64,000 bases of DNA from QQUJ01 sp050287605 (GTDB lineage: Bacteria > Pseudomonadota > Gammaproteobacteria > QQUJ01). A program made the translations under genes and the position numbers. Below are positions 24,625-33,059 of this stretch, one piece after another. Each line of letters starts with the position of its first letter. Within the stretch, counting starts at the first letter, position 1. The notes beneath the pieces are model-generated. The model did no database searches and was not told where the DNA came from. It worked only from the letters and a program-made list of their open reading frames with translations. The DNA lies in NCBI GenBank assembly GCA_050287605.1, contig JBNKCG010000088.1, forward strand, positions 13,185-77,184, in the 5' to 3' direction.

Positions 24625-25590
24625 TCAGCTCTCCTGCACGGCGGCGGCGCCGCGTTTGATCCGCAGGTTGCGCAGCAGCTGCACGATGCCGACGAACAGG
24701 CCCTGCGGCAGGAAGATCATGATCAGCATGAGAATGGCGCCGTAGATCAGCACCTCGTAATCCTCGAACACCACCAGCAGCTCGGGTAGGAACGTCAGTA
24801 CGATGGCGCCGAATACAGCCCCAAACGTCGAACCCATCCCGCCCAGCACCACCATGGTGACCAGCTCGATAGAGACGAAGAAGTTGAACGAGACGGGGCT
24901 GACGAATCCCTGCTGATGAGCAAACAGGCTGCCGGCGAAGCAAGCGAGCAGCGCGGAGAGGACGAACACCTGGGCCTTGGTCTTGGCAACATCGACCCCC
25001 ATGGTCTGGGCGGCGATCTCCGAGCCGTGCACCGCCTTCAGCGCGCGCCCGGCGCGCGAGTCGACGATGTTGAGCGACGCCAGCACCACGCCCAGCATCA
25101 CCACCGCCACCACCCAGTACCATTTGAGGTCGCTGTCGATCCCCCACCCGAACAGCGACAGGCCCGGTATTCCCGACATGCCGTCCGGTCCACCGGTATA
25201 GCTCACCTCCTGCACCGCCACGATGTTGACGATAATCCCGAAGCCGAGCGTCGCCATGGCGAGGTAGTGTCCTTTGAGCTTCAGGATCGGGCGCGCAATC
25301 GCGTTGGCGACGATGGCGACGATGGCCAACGCCACCACCATCGCGATCCACGGGCTGACGCCGTAACGCGTGGTCAGGATGGCCGACGTGTACGCCCCCA
25401 TACCGAAAAAGGCCGCGTGGCCCAGCGAAATCTGGCCGGCGAACCCCATGAACAGGTTGAGACTCACCGCGAGGATGACGTGCAAACCGACGGTCACCCC
25501 CACCACGGTGACGAAATAGTTGTCGGGCATCGACAACGGTAAAATCACCACCGCCGCTGCGAATGCGAAAAAGCCCCCCAGACGCTTCAT
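24625..25590 (-). CDS. livM: branched-chain-type ABC transporter permease LivM
   Basis: A 321-residue integral membrane permease with about eight to nine hydrophobic segments. The family motif SLNLFMGFAGQISLGHAAFFG is near residues 40-60, and the ATPase-contact region FVHEQ-like FAHQQGFVSPVSFNF is further on. The start overlaps the livH stop by four bases (ATGA). Ends in a basic cytoplasmic tail. Confidence 0.9.
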   Translation of the reverse strand: MKRLGGFFAFAAAVVILPLSMPDNYFVTVVGVTVGLHVILAVSLNLFMGFAGQISLGHAAFFGMGAYTSAILTTRYGVSPWIAMVVALAIVAIVANAIARPILKLKGHYLAMATLGFGIIVNIVAVQEVSYTGGPDGMSGIPGLSLFGWGIDSDLKWYWVVAVVMLGVVLASLNIVDSRAGRALKAVHGSEIAAQTMGVDVAKTKAQVFVLSALLACFAGSLFAHQQGFVSPVSFNFFVSIELVTMVVLGGMGSTFGAVFGAIVLTFLPELLVVFEDYEVLIYGAILMLIMIFLPQGLFVGIVQLLRNLRIKRGAAAVQES

Positions 25591-26462
25591 ACGCGCTCTG
25601 CCGATTTGCGTCCGAACAATCCGCTGGGCTTAAAGAACAGCACCAGCAGGATGATCATGAACGCCATGGCATCTTTGTATCCCGACGAGATGAACCCGGC
25701 CCCCAGCGATTCGAGTACGCCCAGCAACACCCCGCCGGCCACTGCGCCCATGGAACTGCCCATACCCCCGAGTATGGCGGCGGAGAATCCCTTCAACCCC
25801 AGCATGATGCCGGCGTCGTAGGAGGTAAACGCGATGGGCGCGATCAGGATCCCGGCGATAGCGCCCAACAGCGCGGCGAGCCCGTAGGAGACCAGCATCA
25901 TCATGCCGACGTTAATGCCCACCAGATGTGCAGCCGTGCGGTTGCAGGCGCACGCCAGAATCGCCTTGCCCATCAGCGTACGGTCGAAAAAGTAGCGCAC
26001 CAGATAGACCACCAGCGCGGTGACCACCATGACCCAGATGTTCTGCGGCAACAGGGTGGCGGCGCCGATGGCAATCGGCGTCTCCGAAGAGAAGTGCGGC
26101 AGCGAATAGATGTCCTTGCCCCACAGCAACAGTGCGGCGCCGCGCAGAAAAATCGCTGCGCCGATGGTGATGATGATGGTGGTCACCACCGACGCACCGC
26201 GCGCGGGTTCGATGGCCAACTTGTCCAGCGCCATGCCCACCACCACGGTCGTTGCCACGGCAAACGCCAGCGCCACCGGCAGCGGCAGTCCCACGCCGAG
26301 GAACCAGACCGCCGACATGGCGCCGACCATCACGAACTCCCCCTGCGCGAAATTCACCACATCGGAGGCGTTGTAGATGATGGCGAATCCCAGTCCCACC
26401 AGCGCGTAGGTCGAACCGACGGTGATTCCGGTGATGAGAAACTGCAACAGCTGATCAAACAT
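25587..26462 (-). CDS. livH: branched-chain-type ABC transporter permease LivH
   Basis: A 291-residue permease with about eight membrane segments. Conserved segments: GSTYALVGLGFAIIYNASDVVNFAQGE near the N-terminus (only partly quoted in families as YAL.ALG...IY) and AAILGGMGSSMGAVAGG. I start at ATG 26462 (MFDQLLQFLITG); the frame extends to a GTG at 26483 but those seven codons look non-coding. It follows the binding-protein gene across a 99-base gap containing a GC-rich hairpin. Confidence 0.88.
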   Translation of the reverse strand: MFDQLLQFLITGITVGSTYALVGLGFAIIYNASDVVNFAQGEFVMVGAMSAVWFLGVGLPLPVALAFAVATTVVVGMALDKLAIEPARGASVVTTIIITIGAAIFLRGAALLLWGKDIYSLPHFSSETPIAIGAATLLPQNIWVMVVTALVVYLVRYFFDRTLMGKAILACACNRTAAHLVGINVGMMMLVSYGLAALLGAIAGILIAPIAFTSYDAGIMLGLKGFSAAILGGMGSSMGAVAGGVLLGVLESLGAGFISSGYKDAMAFMIILLVLFFKPSGLFGRKSAERV

Positions 26463-26496
26463 AACTTGCGCACTCGCGCACACCCTCTCCCACCGC

Positions 26497-26517
26497 CCCC
26501 GGGGATGATCCCCGGGG
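26497..26517 (-). other. GC-rich hairpin between livK and livH
   Basis: CCCCGGGGA and TCCCCGGGG form a nine-base stem around a short loop in the transcript. There is no U-run. In binding-protein-dependent operons such hairpins often stabilise the upstream message so that the binding protein is made in excess. This role is inferred from position. Confidence 0.4.
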
Positions 26518-26561
26518 ACAGCAGGGAGAGCGGCACATGAGAGACTGCGAAAGAGCGGGAA

Positions 26562-27710
26562 CTACTCGACCAGCGTCCAGTCGCCGTTCTTGATCTCGAG
26601 CATCTTGAAGGCGTCGAGCGTCAGACCCAGGTGATCGTTCGGCGACAGGGTGAATACGCCGCCGGTACCGATAAAGCCCTTGGTTTTTTCGATCTCGGCG
26701 CGCACCTTTTCCTTGTCGGTGCTCCCCGCACGCTCAATGGCCTGCACGGCAATCATCAGACCGTCGTAGGCGTGTCCGCCAAAAGTGGACACCGAACCAT
26801 ACGCGGCTTCGTACTTGTTCTTGTACGCCATCAACACCGCCTTCTGGGTATCGCTGTCAGGCAGCTTGTCGGCCACCAGCAACGCCGCAGCGGGCAGACG
26901 CACACCGTTGGCGGCATCCCCGGCGAGTTCGATGTACTTCTTGGAAGCGACGCCGTGCGATTGATACAGCGGCAGGTCGATGCCCAACTGGCGCACGTTC
27001 TTGGTCACGATGGCGGGACCGGTGCCAAAACCGCAGTTCACCAACGCCTGCGCATCGGTGGCGCGCAGCTTGGTGAGCTGGGTGGTCATATCGGTATCCT
27101 TCGCGCCGTAGGACTCGTCGCCGACGATCTGCATACCGTAGGCGCCGGCCAGACCCTGGGCCTGGGCGCGGCACGACTTGTCAAAGCCGCCATCGCCGCT
27201 GATCAGCGCCACTTTGCTGATGCCGCGCTTTTTCATGTCGCCGTAGATTTTGCCGATGGCCATGCGGTCGGTGTGCGGCGTCTTGAACACCCACTTCTTG
27301 ACCGGCTCGACGATGGCAACCGCGCCCGCCAGCGAGATGAACGGAACACCGGCCTTCTCCACCTCGGGAATGACGGCCATGGTCTCGCCGGAGGCCGAAC
27401 CGCCCACGATGACGTCGACGTCGTCGCGCTGAATCAGCCGCTTGACGAAGCCGACCGCCTTCTGCGGGTTGGCTCCCGAATCGTAGTGCACCAGTTCCAA
27501 CTGCCTGCCGATTACCCCACCCTTGGCATTGATCTCGTCGACGTACATCTGCAGCGTCTTCAGCTCCGGATCGCCCAGGAACGATGCCGGGCCGGTGACC
27601 GCCAGAAAGGTGCCGATCTTGATGGGATCGGCCGCCATGGCCGAAGTGGCCACGGAGGCCCCCAGCACTACAGCCGACGAATATTTGAGAAATTCACGAC
27701 GATTGAACAT
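26562..27710 (-). CDS. livK: periplasmic substrate-binding protein of Liv-type ABC importer
   Basis: A 382-residue type I periplasmic binding protein. The N-terminus carries a twin-arginine-like signal (NRREFLKYSSAVVLG) with cleavage near ATSAMAAD. The mature protein starts PIKIGTFLAVTGPASFLGDP, the usual Leu/Ile/Val/aromatic-acid-binding fold, with VGGSASGETMAVIPEVEKAG forming part of the ligand cleft. Ligand probably benzoate, phenylacetate or a related acid, judged from neighbours and the operator 192 bases upstream (inference). The livK symbol denotes family, not substrate. Confidence 0.85.
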   Translation of the reverse strand: MFNRREFLKYSSAVVLGASVATSAMAADPIKIGTFLAVTGPASFLGDPELKTLQMYVDEINAKGGVIGRQLELVHYDSGANPQKAVGFVKRLIQRDDVDVIVGGSASGETMAVIPEVEKAGVPFISLAGAVAIVEPVKKWVFKTPHTDRMAIGKIYGDMKKRGISKVALISGDGGFDKSCRAQAQGLAGAYGMQIVGDESYGAKDTDMTTQLTKLRATDAQALVNCGFGTGPAIVTKNVRQLGIDLPLYQSHGVASKKYIELAGDAANGVRLPAAALLVADKLPDSDTQKAVLMAYKNKYEAAYGSVSTFGGHAYDGLMIAVQAIERAGSTDKEKVRAEIEKTKGFIGTGGVFTLSPNDHLGLTLDAFKMLEIKNGDWTLVE

Positions 27711-27901
27711 TAAATCCCCTCCTCACGTTGGATCGATGCACTACACGAGGCTCAGTCATCGGCCCGATGGGTAGTTATTGCACGGTGACCGGCTGAACCA
27801 GACAGATTGCCCAGCAAAGCAGCAAAGCTAACAAGTTTGCTGCCTCGGAACAAACCACTCGGAAATCCGGGCAGCCCCCCCAAACCGCCCATACCAATAC
27901 G

Positions 27902-27917
27902 TTTACGTCAACGTCAA
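27902..27917. promoter_or_regulatory. ACGT-N2-ACGT operator, copy 2 (livK side)
   Basis: TTTACGTCAACGTCAA differs from copy 1 by one base. On the minus strand it starts with TTGACG, which could serve as a -35 for livK with TATGGG 18 bases on, a weak -10. It is 192 bases upstream of livK. Confidence 0.6.
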
Positions 27918-28064
27918 GAGTTATCACGATTTGCGCCTGGTTGACAACCGCTGGAGCGGGGAACGAGGCGCGCGATGCCCGCGTCGCGGGAGACATCGCA
28001 TCTCGCACCCTTCGATGCTGCGTCGCACCACCCGGGACGCTGCGCGGCCTCCGTCGGTCCGGGC

Positions 28065-28094
28065 TTGCTTTTGTTTTCGCGAGGCACTTATCAT
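28065..28094 (+). promoter_or_regulatory. candidate promoter of the thioesterase-padBCD operon
   Basis: TTGCTT (28065-28070) and TATCAT (28089-28094) are separated by 18 bases. The -10 is good, the -35 poor. Transcription would start near 28101, just before operator copy 3. Confidence 0.35.
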
Positions 28095-28107
28095 CCCTGT
28101 CATTACC

Positions 28108-28123
28108 CTTACGTAAACGTAAA
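28108..28123. promoter_or_regulatory. ACGT-N2-ACGT operator, copy 3 (pad side)
   Basis: CTTACGTAAACGTAAA differs from copy 1 at two positions. It lies 116 bases upstream of the thioesterase gene and just downstream of its candidate promoter, a position suited to repression. Confidence 0.6.
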
Positions 28124-28238
28124 TTACTTACGCAACGCAAGGTCTCCCAGTTCAGGAGCGTCACACCAGATCGCGCTGACGCAGTTCACTGGAGTCAAAC
28201 AATCCACCGTCCCCGATGCCGCGTTTGGAGGAGTGACC

Positions 28239-28640
28239 ATGAAAGACAGCTTGGCAGCCGGTATCAGCAAGACCGTCACGGTAACCGTCGATCGCGAGCG
28301 CACCATCGACTTCATGGGCGATGAGTGCCGCGTCTACGCCACCCCCAACCTGGTGCGCGACATTGAGATGACCTGCCGCGAACTGCTGTTGGAGCATCTC
28401 GACCCCGGCGAAGATTCGGTTGGCTCGCGCGTCGAGGTCGACCACCTCGCCCCCACCCTGCTGGGCATGACGGCGCAAATCACCGCGACGATCAGCGAGG
28501 TGCAAGGTCGCGCCGTCAGTTTCGAAATCAGCGGCACAGACCCCGTGGACGCCATCTGCCGCGGCAAGCACAACCGGTTCATCGTCGACGTGGCCAAGAC
28601 CGCGGAGCGCCTGAAAGCCAAGGCCGCCAAAGCGGGTTGA
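28239..28640 (+). CDS. FlK-like hotdog acyl-CoA thioesterase
   Basis: A 133-residue single hotdog-fold protein resembling fluoroacetyl-CoA thioesterase FlK. Thr35, Glu43 and His69 have the same spacing (8 and 26) as the FlK catalytic residues Thr42, Glu50 and His76. The segment LEHLDPGEDSVGSRVEVDH also parallels FlK. Start ATG 28239 follows GGAGGAG; upstream in-frame codons back to 27975 fall in the regulatory region. It lies three bases before padB. It may hydrolyse phenylglyoxylyl-CoA or unwanted aryl-acyl-CoAs during phenylacetyl-CoA oxidation (inference). Confidence 0.8.
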   Translation: MKDSLAAGISKTVTVTVDRERTIDFMGDECRVYATPNLVRDIEMTCRELLLEHLDPGEDSVGSRVEVDHLAPTLLGMTAQITATISEVQGRAVSFEISGTDPVDAICRGKHNRFIVDVAKTAERLKAKAAKAG

Positions 28641-28643
28641 GCC

Positions 28644-31382
28644 ATGGCCGCCACCGCCAAACCGCAATCCGTGAAAAAGGTCCCCACCTACTGCTACCAA
28701 TGCGTGGCGGGCCCCGACTTCCTCACCGTCAAGGTGGTGGACGGTGTGGCCACCGAGGTGGAGCCCAACTTCTCCGCCTGCTCGGTCACCCCCTCCAACG
28801 GCAAGGTGTGCGTCAAGGCGTACGGATTGATTCAGAAGCTCTACAACCCCAATCGCATCCTCACCCCGATGAAGCGCACCAACCCAAAAAAGGGGCGCGA
28901 CCAGGACCCGAAGTTCGTCCCCATCTCCTGGGACGAGGCGCTGGACACCATCGCCGAGCGGCTCAAGTCCATTCAGGCCCAAGGCGCCACCGACGCATCG
29001 GGCTACCCGCGCATTGCCGCCAGCTTCGGCGGCGGGGGTACGCCCACCTACTACATGGGCACGCTGCCGGCGTTCCTCGCCTCGTTGGGTCCCATCGATT
29101 TCGGTTTCGGCAGCGGCCAGGGTGTGAAGTGCTACCACTCCGAACACCTCTACGGCGAACTGTGGCACCGCGCCTTCACCGTGGCGCCGGACACCCCCAG
29201 TTGCGACTACGTGCTCTCCTTCGGCTACAACGTGGAGGCGTCAGGCGGCGTTGCCGGCGTGGCGCGCCACGCGGAGTTCCGCGCCCGGCGCGGCAAGCGC
29301 GTGCAGATCGAACCGCACCTGTCGGTTACCGCCGCCTGTTCGGCCGAATGGGTGCCCATCCGCCCCAAGACCGACGCGGCCTTCATGTTCGGCCTGATCC
29401 ACGTGATGCTGCACGAACAGCGCGCGCGCCTGGACATCCCGTTTCTCAAACAGCGCACCACCTCACCCTACCTGATCGCACCCCACGGCTTCTTCCTGCG
29501 CGATCCTGAAACGCGCAAGCCGCTGATCTGGGACCTCAAGACCAAGCGCGCCGTCCCCTTCGACACCCCCGACACCGATCCGGCGCTGGAAGGGCAGTTC
29601 AAGGTCTCCGGCGTCGAAGTCGGTGCCGACGACGACTTCTGGGAACACGAGGAGGCTCAGGTCATACCCGCCTTCCAGAAGCTGTGCGACCACATGGAGC
29701 AGTACACGCCGCTGTGGGCGGCACGCATCTGCGGGGTGCACCAGAAGGTGATCCGGCGCCTGGCGCTGGAGTTCCTCGACCATGCCCGCGTCGGCGAGAC
29801 CATCGAGATCGAAGGCCGCACTCTGCCCTACCGGCCGGTGGGCATCGCGCTGGGCAAGACCGTCAACAACGGCTGGGGCGGCTTCGACTGCTGCTGGTCG
29901 CGCACCCTGATGGCGTGCCTGGTGGGCGCGCTGGAAGTGCCGGGCGGCACCCTGGGCACCACGGTGCGCCTCAATCGCCCCGCCACCGACCGCAACCTGT
30001 CGGTCACCGCGCACCCGGACGGCTTCATGGACTACCCCATGAACCCCACCGACAAGGAAAACTGGCTGGCCAAACCCGACGTGCGCAACGCCAACCGCAC
30101 GCTGATTCCGCTGGTGGCCAACTCTCCCTGGAGCCAGGCACTGGGCCCCACCCACCTCGCCTGGATGCAGCAGGAAGAGGCCCCGGAACACTGGGCGCAG
30201 GCCACCCCGCCCGACATCTGGTTCGTCTACCGCACCAACCCCGCCATCTCCTTCTGGGACACCAAGCAGATCACCGAGGTGATGGCCAAATTCCCCTTCA
30301 CCGTCTGCTTCGCCTACACCCAGGACGAGACCAACTGGATGGCCGACATCCTGCTGCCCGACCGTACCGACCTGGAGGGGCTGCAGCTGATCCGCGTCGG
30401 CGGCACCAAGTTCATCGAGCAGTTCTGGGACTTCCAGGGCTTCGCGCTGCGCCAGCCGGTAGTCGAAGCCCAAGGCGACGCCCGTGACTTCACCTGGATC
30501 TCCACCGAGCTTGCACGCCGCGCCGGGGTGCTGGAGAAATACAACAAGGCCATCAACCGCGGCGCCGCCGGCGTACCGCTGAAAGGCGACGCCTACGACT
30601 TCTCGCTGGCCGAGGATCAGGTCCATTCGGTGGAGGCCATCTGGGACGCCACCTGCCGCGCCGCCAGCGCGGAGATCAGCGACGGCCAGGAGGCGCAGGG
30701 ACTCGACTGGTACAAGGAGAACGCCGTGCGTGTCTCCGAGTTCCCGCGCGTCAAGTGGTACCTCTACGCCACCCTGGAGGATCAGAACCTGCGCTTCGAA
30801 CTGCCCTACCAGGAACGGCTGATGCGCGTCGGCAAACAGTTGGGCCGCCGCCTGCACGAGCACGGCATCTCCTGGTGGGACGAGCAGCTCGAAGAGTACG
30901 ACCCCATGCCCGAGTGGAAGGACTACCCCGGCATGTGGGAGCGTGCCCTGGAGCGCAATTTCAACGTCGACATCCGCGACTACCCGTTCTGGGCGGTCAC
31001 CTCGCGCAGCATGCAATACGCCTGGGGCGGCAACATGGGCATCCAGATGATCAAGGAGGTCTCCGACAACGTCGCCGGCCACCGCTGCGTGGTGATGAAC
31101 ACCCAGCGCGCCGCCGAGCTGGGACTAAAAGATGGCGACGTCGTGGAGATCGCCTCGCCACTCAACGCCACGCGCGGCCCGCTGCTCACCCGCCAGGGAA
31201 TCCGCCCCGACACGGTGCTGATGATCGGCCAGTTCGACCACTGGGCGACGCCCTTTGCCAAGGAGTTCAACGCGCCCAGCCTCAACACCCTGGTGCCCAT
31301 GCTGCTCGACCTCACCGACTCCACCGGGTCGGGCGCCGACCTCACCAAGGTCAAGATCACCAAGTTGCGGGGCCGCGCATGA
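28644..31382 (+). CDS. padB: phenylacetyl-CoA:acceptor oxidoreductase, molybdopterin catalytic subunit
   Basis: A 912-residue DMSO-reductase-family molybdoenzyme. N-terminal cluster region: CYQC (Cys17, Cys20) and GKVCVKAYG (Cys56); the usual third Cys after x3 is absent. Pterin-binding segments follow (VPISWDEALDTIAERL; YVLSFGYNVEASGG), and the C-terminal domain contains KDGDVVEIASP. No Tat signal is visible, so the active site should face the cytoplasm, fitting a CoA substrate. With the Fe-S and membrane subunits downstream it matches PadBCD, which oxidises phenylacetyl-CoA to phenylglyoxylate and passes electrons to quinone. A related anaerobic aryl-CoA oxidase cannot be excluded. Confidence 0.8.
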   Translation: MAATAKPQSVKKVPTYCYQCVAGPDFLTVKVVDGVATEVEPNFSACSVTPSNGKVCVKAYGLIQKLYNPNRILTPMKRTNPKKGRDQDPKFVPISWDEALDTIAERLKSIQAQGATDASGYPRIAASFGGGGTPTYYMGTLPAFLASLGPIDFGFGSGQGVKCYHSEHLYGELWHRAFTVAPDTPSCDYVLSFGYNVEASGGVAGVARHAEFRARRGKRVQIEPHLSVTAACSAEWVPIRPKTDAAFMFGLIHVMLHEQRARLDIPFLKQRTTSPYLIAPHGFFLRDPETRKPLIWDLKTKRAVPFDTPDTDPALEGQFKVSGVEVGADDDFWEHEEAQVIPAFQKLCDHMEQYTPLWAARICGVHQKVIRRLALEFLDHARVGETIEIEGRTLPYRPVGIALGKTVNNGWGGFDCCWSRTLMACLVGALEVPGGTLGTTVRLNRPATDRNLSVTAHPDGFMDYPMNPTDKENWLAKPDVRNANRTLIPLVANSPWSQALGPTHLAWMQQEEAPEHWAQATPPDIWFVYRTNPAISFWDTKQITEVMAKFPFTVCFAYTQDETNWMADILLPDRTDLEGLQLIRVGGTKFIEQFWDFQGFALRQPVVEAQGDARDFTWISTELARRAGVLEKYNKAINRGAAGVPLKGDAYDFSLAEDQVHSVEAIWDATCRAASAEISDGQEAQGLDWYKENAVRVSEFPRVKWYLYATLEDQNLRFELPYQERLMRVGKQLGRRLHEHGISWWDEQLEEYDPMPEWKDYPGMWERALERNFNVDIRDYPFWAVTSRSMQYAWGGNMGIQMIKEVSDNVAGHRCVVMNTQRAAELGLKDGDVVEIASPLNATRGPLLTRQGIRPDTVLMIGQFDHWATPFAKEFNAPSLNTLVPMLLDLTDSTGSGADLTKVKITKLRGRA

Positions 31383-32062
31383 GTCGTTACGTCATGGTGG
31401 CGGACCTCAACCGCTGCGTCGGCTGCCAGACCTGCACCGCCGCCTGCAAGCACACCAACGCCACCGCCCCCCACGTGCAGTGGCGCAAGGTGCTGGATCT
31501 GGAGGTGGGCGAGTACCCCGACGTACGCCGCGCCTTCGTGCCGGTGGGCTGCCAGCACTGCGCCGATCCGCCGTGCATGCACGTCTGCCCCTCCACCGCC
31601 ACCCGCCAGCGCAACGACGGGCTGGTCTCCATCGACTACGACCTGTGCATCGGCTGCGGCTACTGCATGGTGGCCTGCCCCTACCAGGCGCGTTACAAGG
31701 TGGTGGAGCCGGCGCAGGCGTATACCGGTCTCAAGCGCATGCTCCACGAACTGAAGCGCGAGGACCCGCGCCGCCTCAAGGTGGCGCAAAAGTGCACCTT
31801 CTGCTCCGACCGCATCGACGACGGGCTGGAGAAAGGCCTCACCCCCGGCGTCGATCCCGAAGCCACGCCCGCCTGCGCCAACGCCTGCATCGCCGACGCG
31901 CTGGTGTTCGGCGATATCGAAGACCCGGCCAGCCGCGTCAACCAGTTGCTCGCCGAGAACCAGTGGTTTCGCATGCACGAGGAGCTCGGCACCGATCCGG
32001 GGTTTTACTACCTGTGGGACGGCCTGCGCGGTGACGATGAGGAAGAGGAAGAGGAGTCATGA
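31379..32062 (+). CDS. padC: phenylacetyl-CoA:acceptor oxidoreductase, iron-sulfur subunit
   Basis: A 227-residue ferredoxin-like subunit of the DmsB/NrfC type with four Cys groups for up to four clusters: CVGCQTCTAACKH, CQHCADPPCMHVCPS, CIGCGYCMVACPY and CTFCSD with a late CANAC. It carries electrons from the molybdenum subunit to the membrane subunit. ATG at 31379 overlaps the padB stop (ATGA). The C-terminus ends in a run of acidic residues. Length is typical for the family. Confidence 0.85.
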   Translation: MSRYVMVADLNRCVGCQTCTAACKHTNATAPHVQWRKVLDLEVGEYPDVRRAFVPVGCQHCADPPCMHVCPSTATRQRNDGLVSIDYDLCIGCGYCMVACPYQARYKVVEPAQAYTGLKRMLHELKREDPRRLKVAQKCTFCSDRIDDGLEKGLTPGVDPEATPACANACIADALVFGDIEDPASRVNQLLAENQWFRMHEELGTDPGFYYLWDGLRGDDEEEEEES

Positions 32063-32943
32063 GCTTCAACCCCGCCGAACCGACGCTGCAGAAGGTGTGG
32101 GACTGGCGCGCTGCCGGCAACTTCATCGGCGGCGGCACCGGCAGCGGCCTGCTGATGGTGACCCTGGTGGCAGCACTCACCGGCGCACCGGTGTTCGCCC
32201 CCGCACTGGCGGGCCTGGTGTGCGTGGCGCTGGGACTGTCCATGGTGTGGCTGGAGATCGGGCGCCCGCTGCGCGCACTGCACGTCTTCTTCCACCCGCA
32301 GACCTCGTGGATGACGCGCGAGGCGGCCACCTCGGTTCCGCTGATGCTGGCCGGCGCGTTGACGCTGTGGCTGCAATGGATCGGAGTGGCGGCGTTGCTG
32401 GCCGTCATCGCCGCGGTTTTTCTCTACTGCCAGGGGCGCATCCTGCACGCCTCACGCGGCATCCCGGTGTGGCGCACGCCGCGCATCGTACCGCTGATCT
32501 TCATCACCGGGCTGGCCGAGGGTGCCGCGCTGTTTCTGCTGCTGATGCCGCTGGCCTCACCCGCCACCTTCGCCGCCGGCGGCCGGACCGCGCTGGTGCT
32601 GCTGGTGGCGTTCAGCGTCATGCGCTTCGGCGCCTGGAAGAGCTATCGCGCTGGGTTGGAGGGCGCGGCGCCGCTGGCCGCGCTGCGGGCGCTACGCGAT
32701 GCCGACGGCGTGGTCGCGCTGCTGGGCGGCGTCGCCCCCGCCCTGCTTGCCGCCGTCGGGCTGCTGTTGGGCAACTACGCCACCGCGTTCGGCTTCGCGG
32801 CCGGCGCCCTGGCCCTCTACGGCGGCTGGCACATGAAGGCGGTCATTATTACCCGCGCGTCTTACAATCAGGGTTTCGCCATCAACCGCACGCCGGCTCG
32901 CGGCGGCGGCAAACCGGGACCGGGAACCAAACCCGGCTGGTAA
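32059..32943 (+). CDS. padD: phenylacetyl-CoA:acceptor oxidoreductase, membrane anchor subunit
   Basis: A 294-residue polytopic protein with about eight hydrophobic helices, resembling DmsC/NrfD quinone-reactive subunits (ALGLSMVWLEIGRPLRALHV near helix 2-3; RFGAWKSYRAG). The start overlaps padC by four bases. The C-terminus (after residue ~265) is a short basic, Gly/Pro-rich tail. Role: anchoring PadBC and delivering electrons to the quinone pool. Confidence 0.8.
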   Translation: MSFNPAEPTLQKVWDWRAAGNFIGGGTGSGLLMVTLVAALTGAPVFAPALAGLVCVALGLSMVWLEIGRPLRALHVFFHPQTSWMTREAATSVPLMLAGALTLWLQWIGVAALLAVIAAVFLYCQGRILHASRGIPVWRTPRIVPLIFITGLAEGAALFLLLMPLASPATFAAGGRTALVLLVAFSVMRFGAWKSYRAGLEGAAPLAALRALRDADGVVALLGGVAPALLAAVGLLLGNYATAFGFAAGALALYGGWHMKAVIITRASYNQGFAINRTPARGGGKPGPGTKPGW

Positions 32944-33059
32944 CAGAATCGCGCACCAGCCGCGATTAACGACAATAAACGGTTGCGCACCTAGCAAGGT
33001 CGGCGTACCTGTGCACCGCGGAGCGAAACCCGGCTCAAGGAGCAGCAGGAGGGGATGAG

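Larger units (their letters stand above)
27711..28238. promoter_or_regulatory. divergent control region between importer and thioesterase-pad genes (528 bases)
   Basis: No gene is supported here, although several frames are open. It contains two ACGT-N2-ACGT operators (27902-27917 and 28108-28123), a candidate promoter for the rightward operon (28065-28094), and an eleven-base palindrome GGTTGACAACC at about 27937-27947. Clear livK promoter hexamers were not found, apart from a TTGACG that overlaps the operator. Confidence 0.55.

Noticed and set aside
23138..27710. Calling the Liv-type importer a leucine/isoleucine/valine transporter
   Set aside because: The family also imports aromatic acids. 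Gene context and the operator shared with had and pad favour benzoate or phenylacetate, so only the family name is used.
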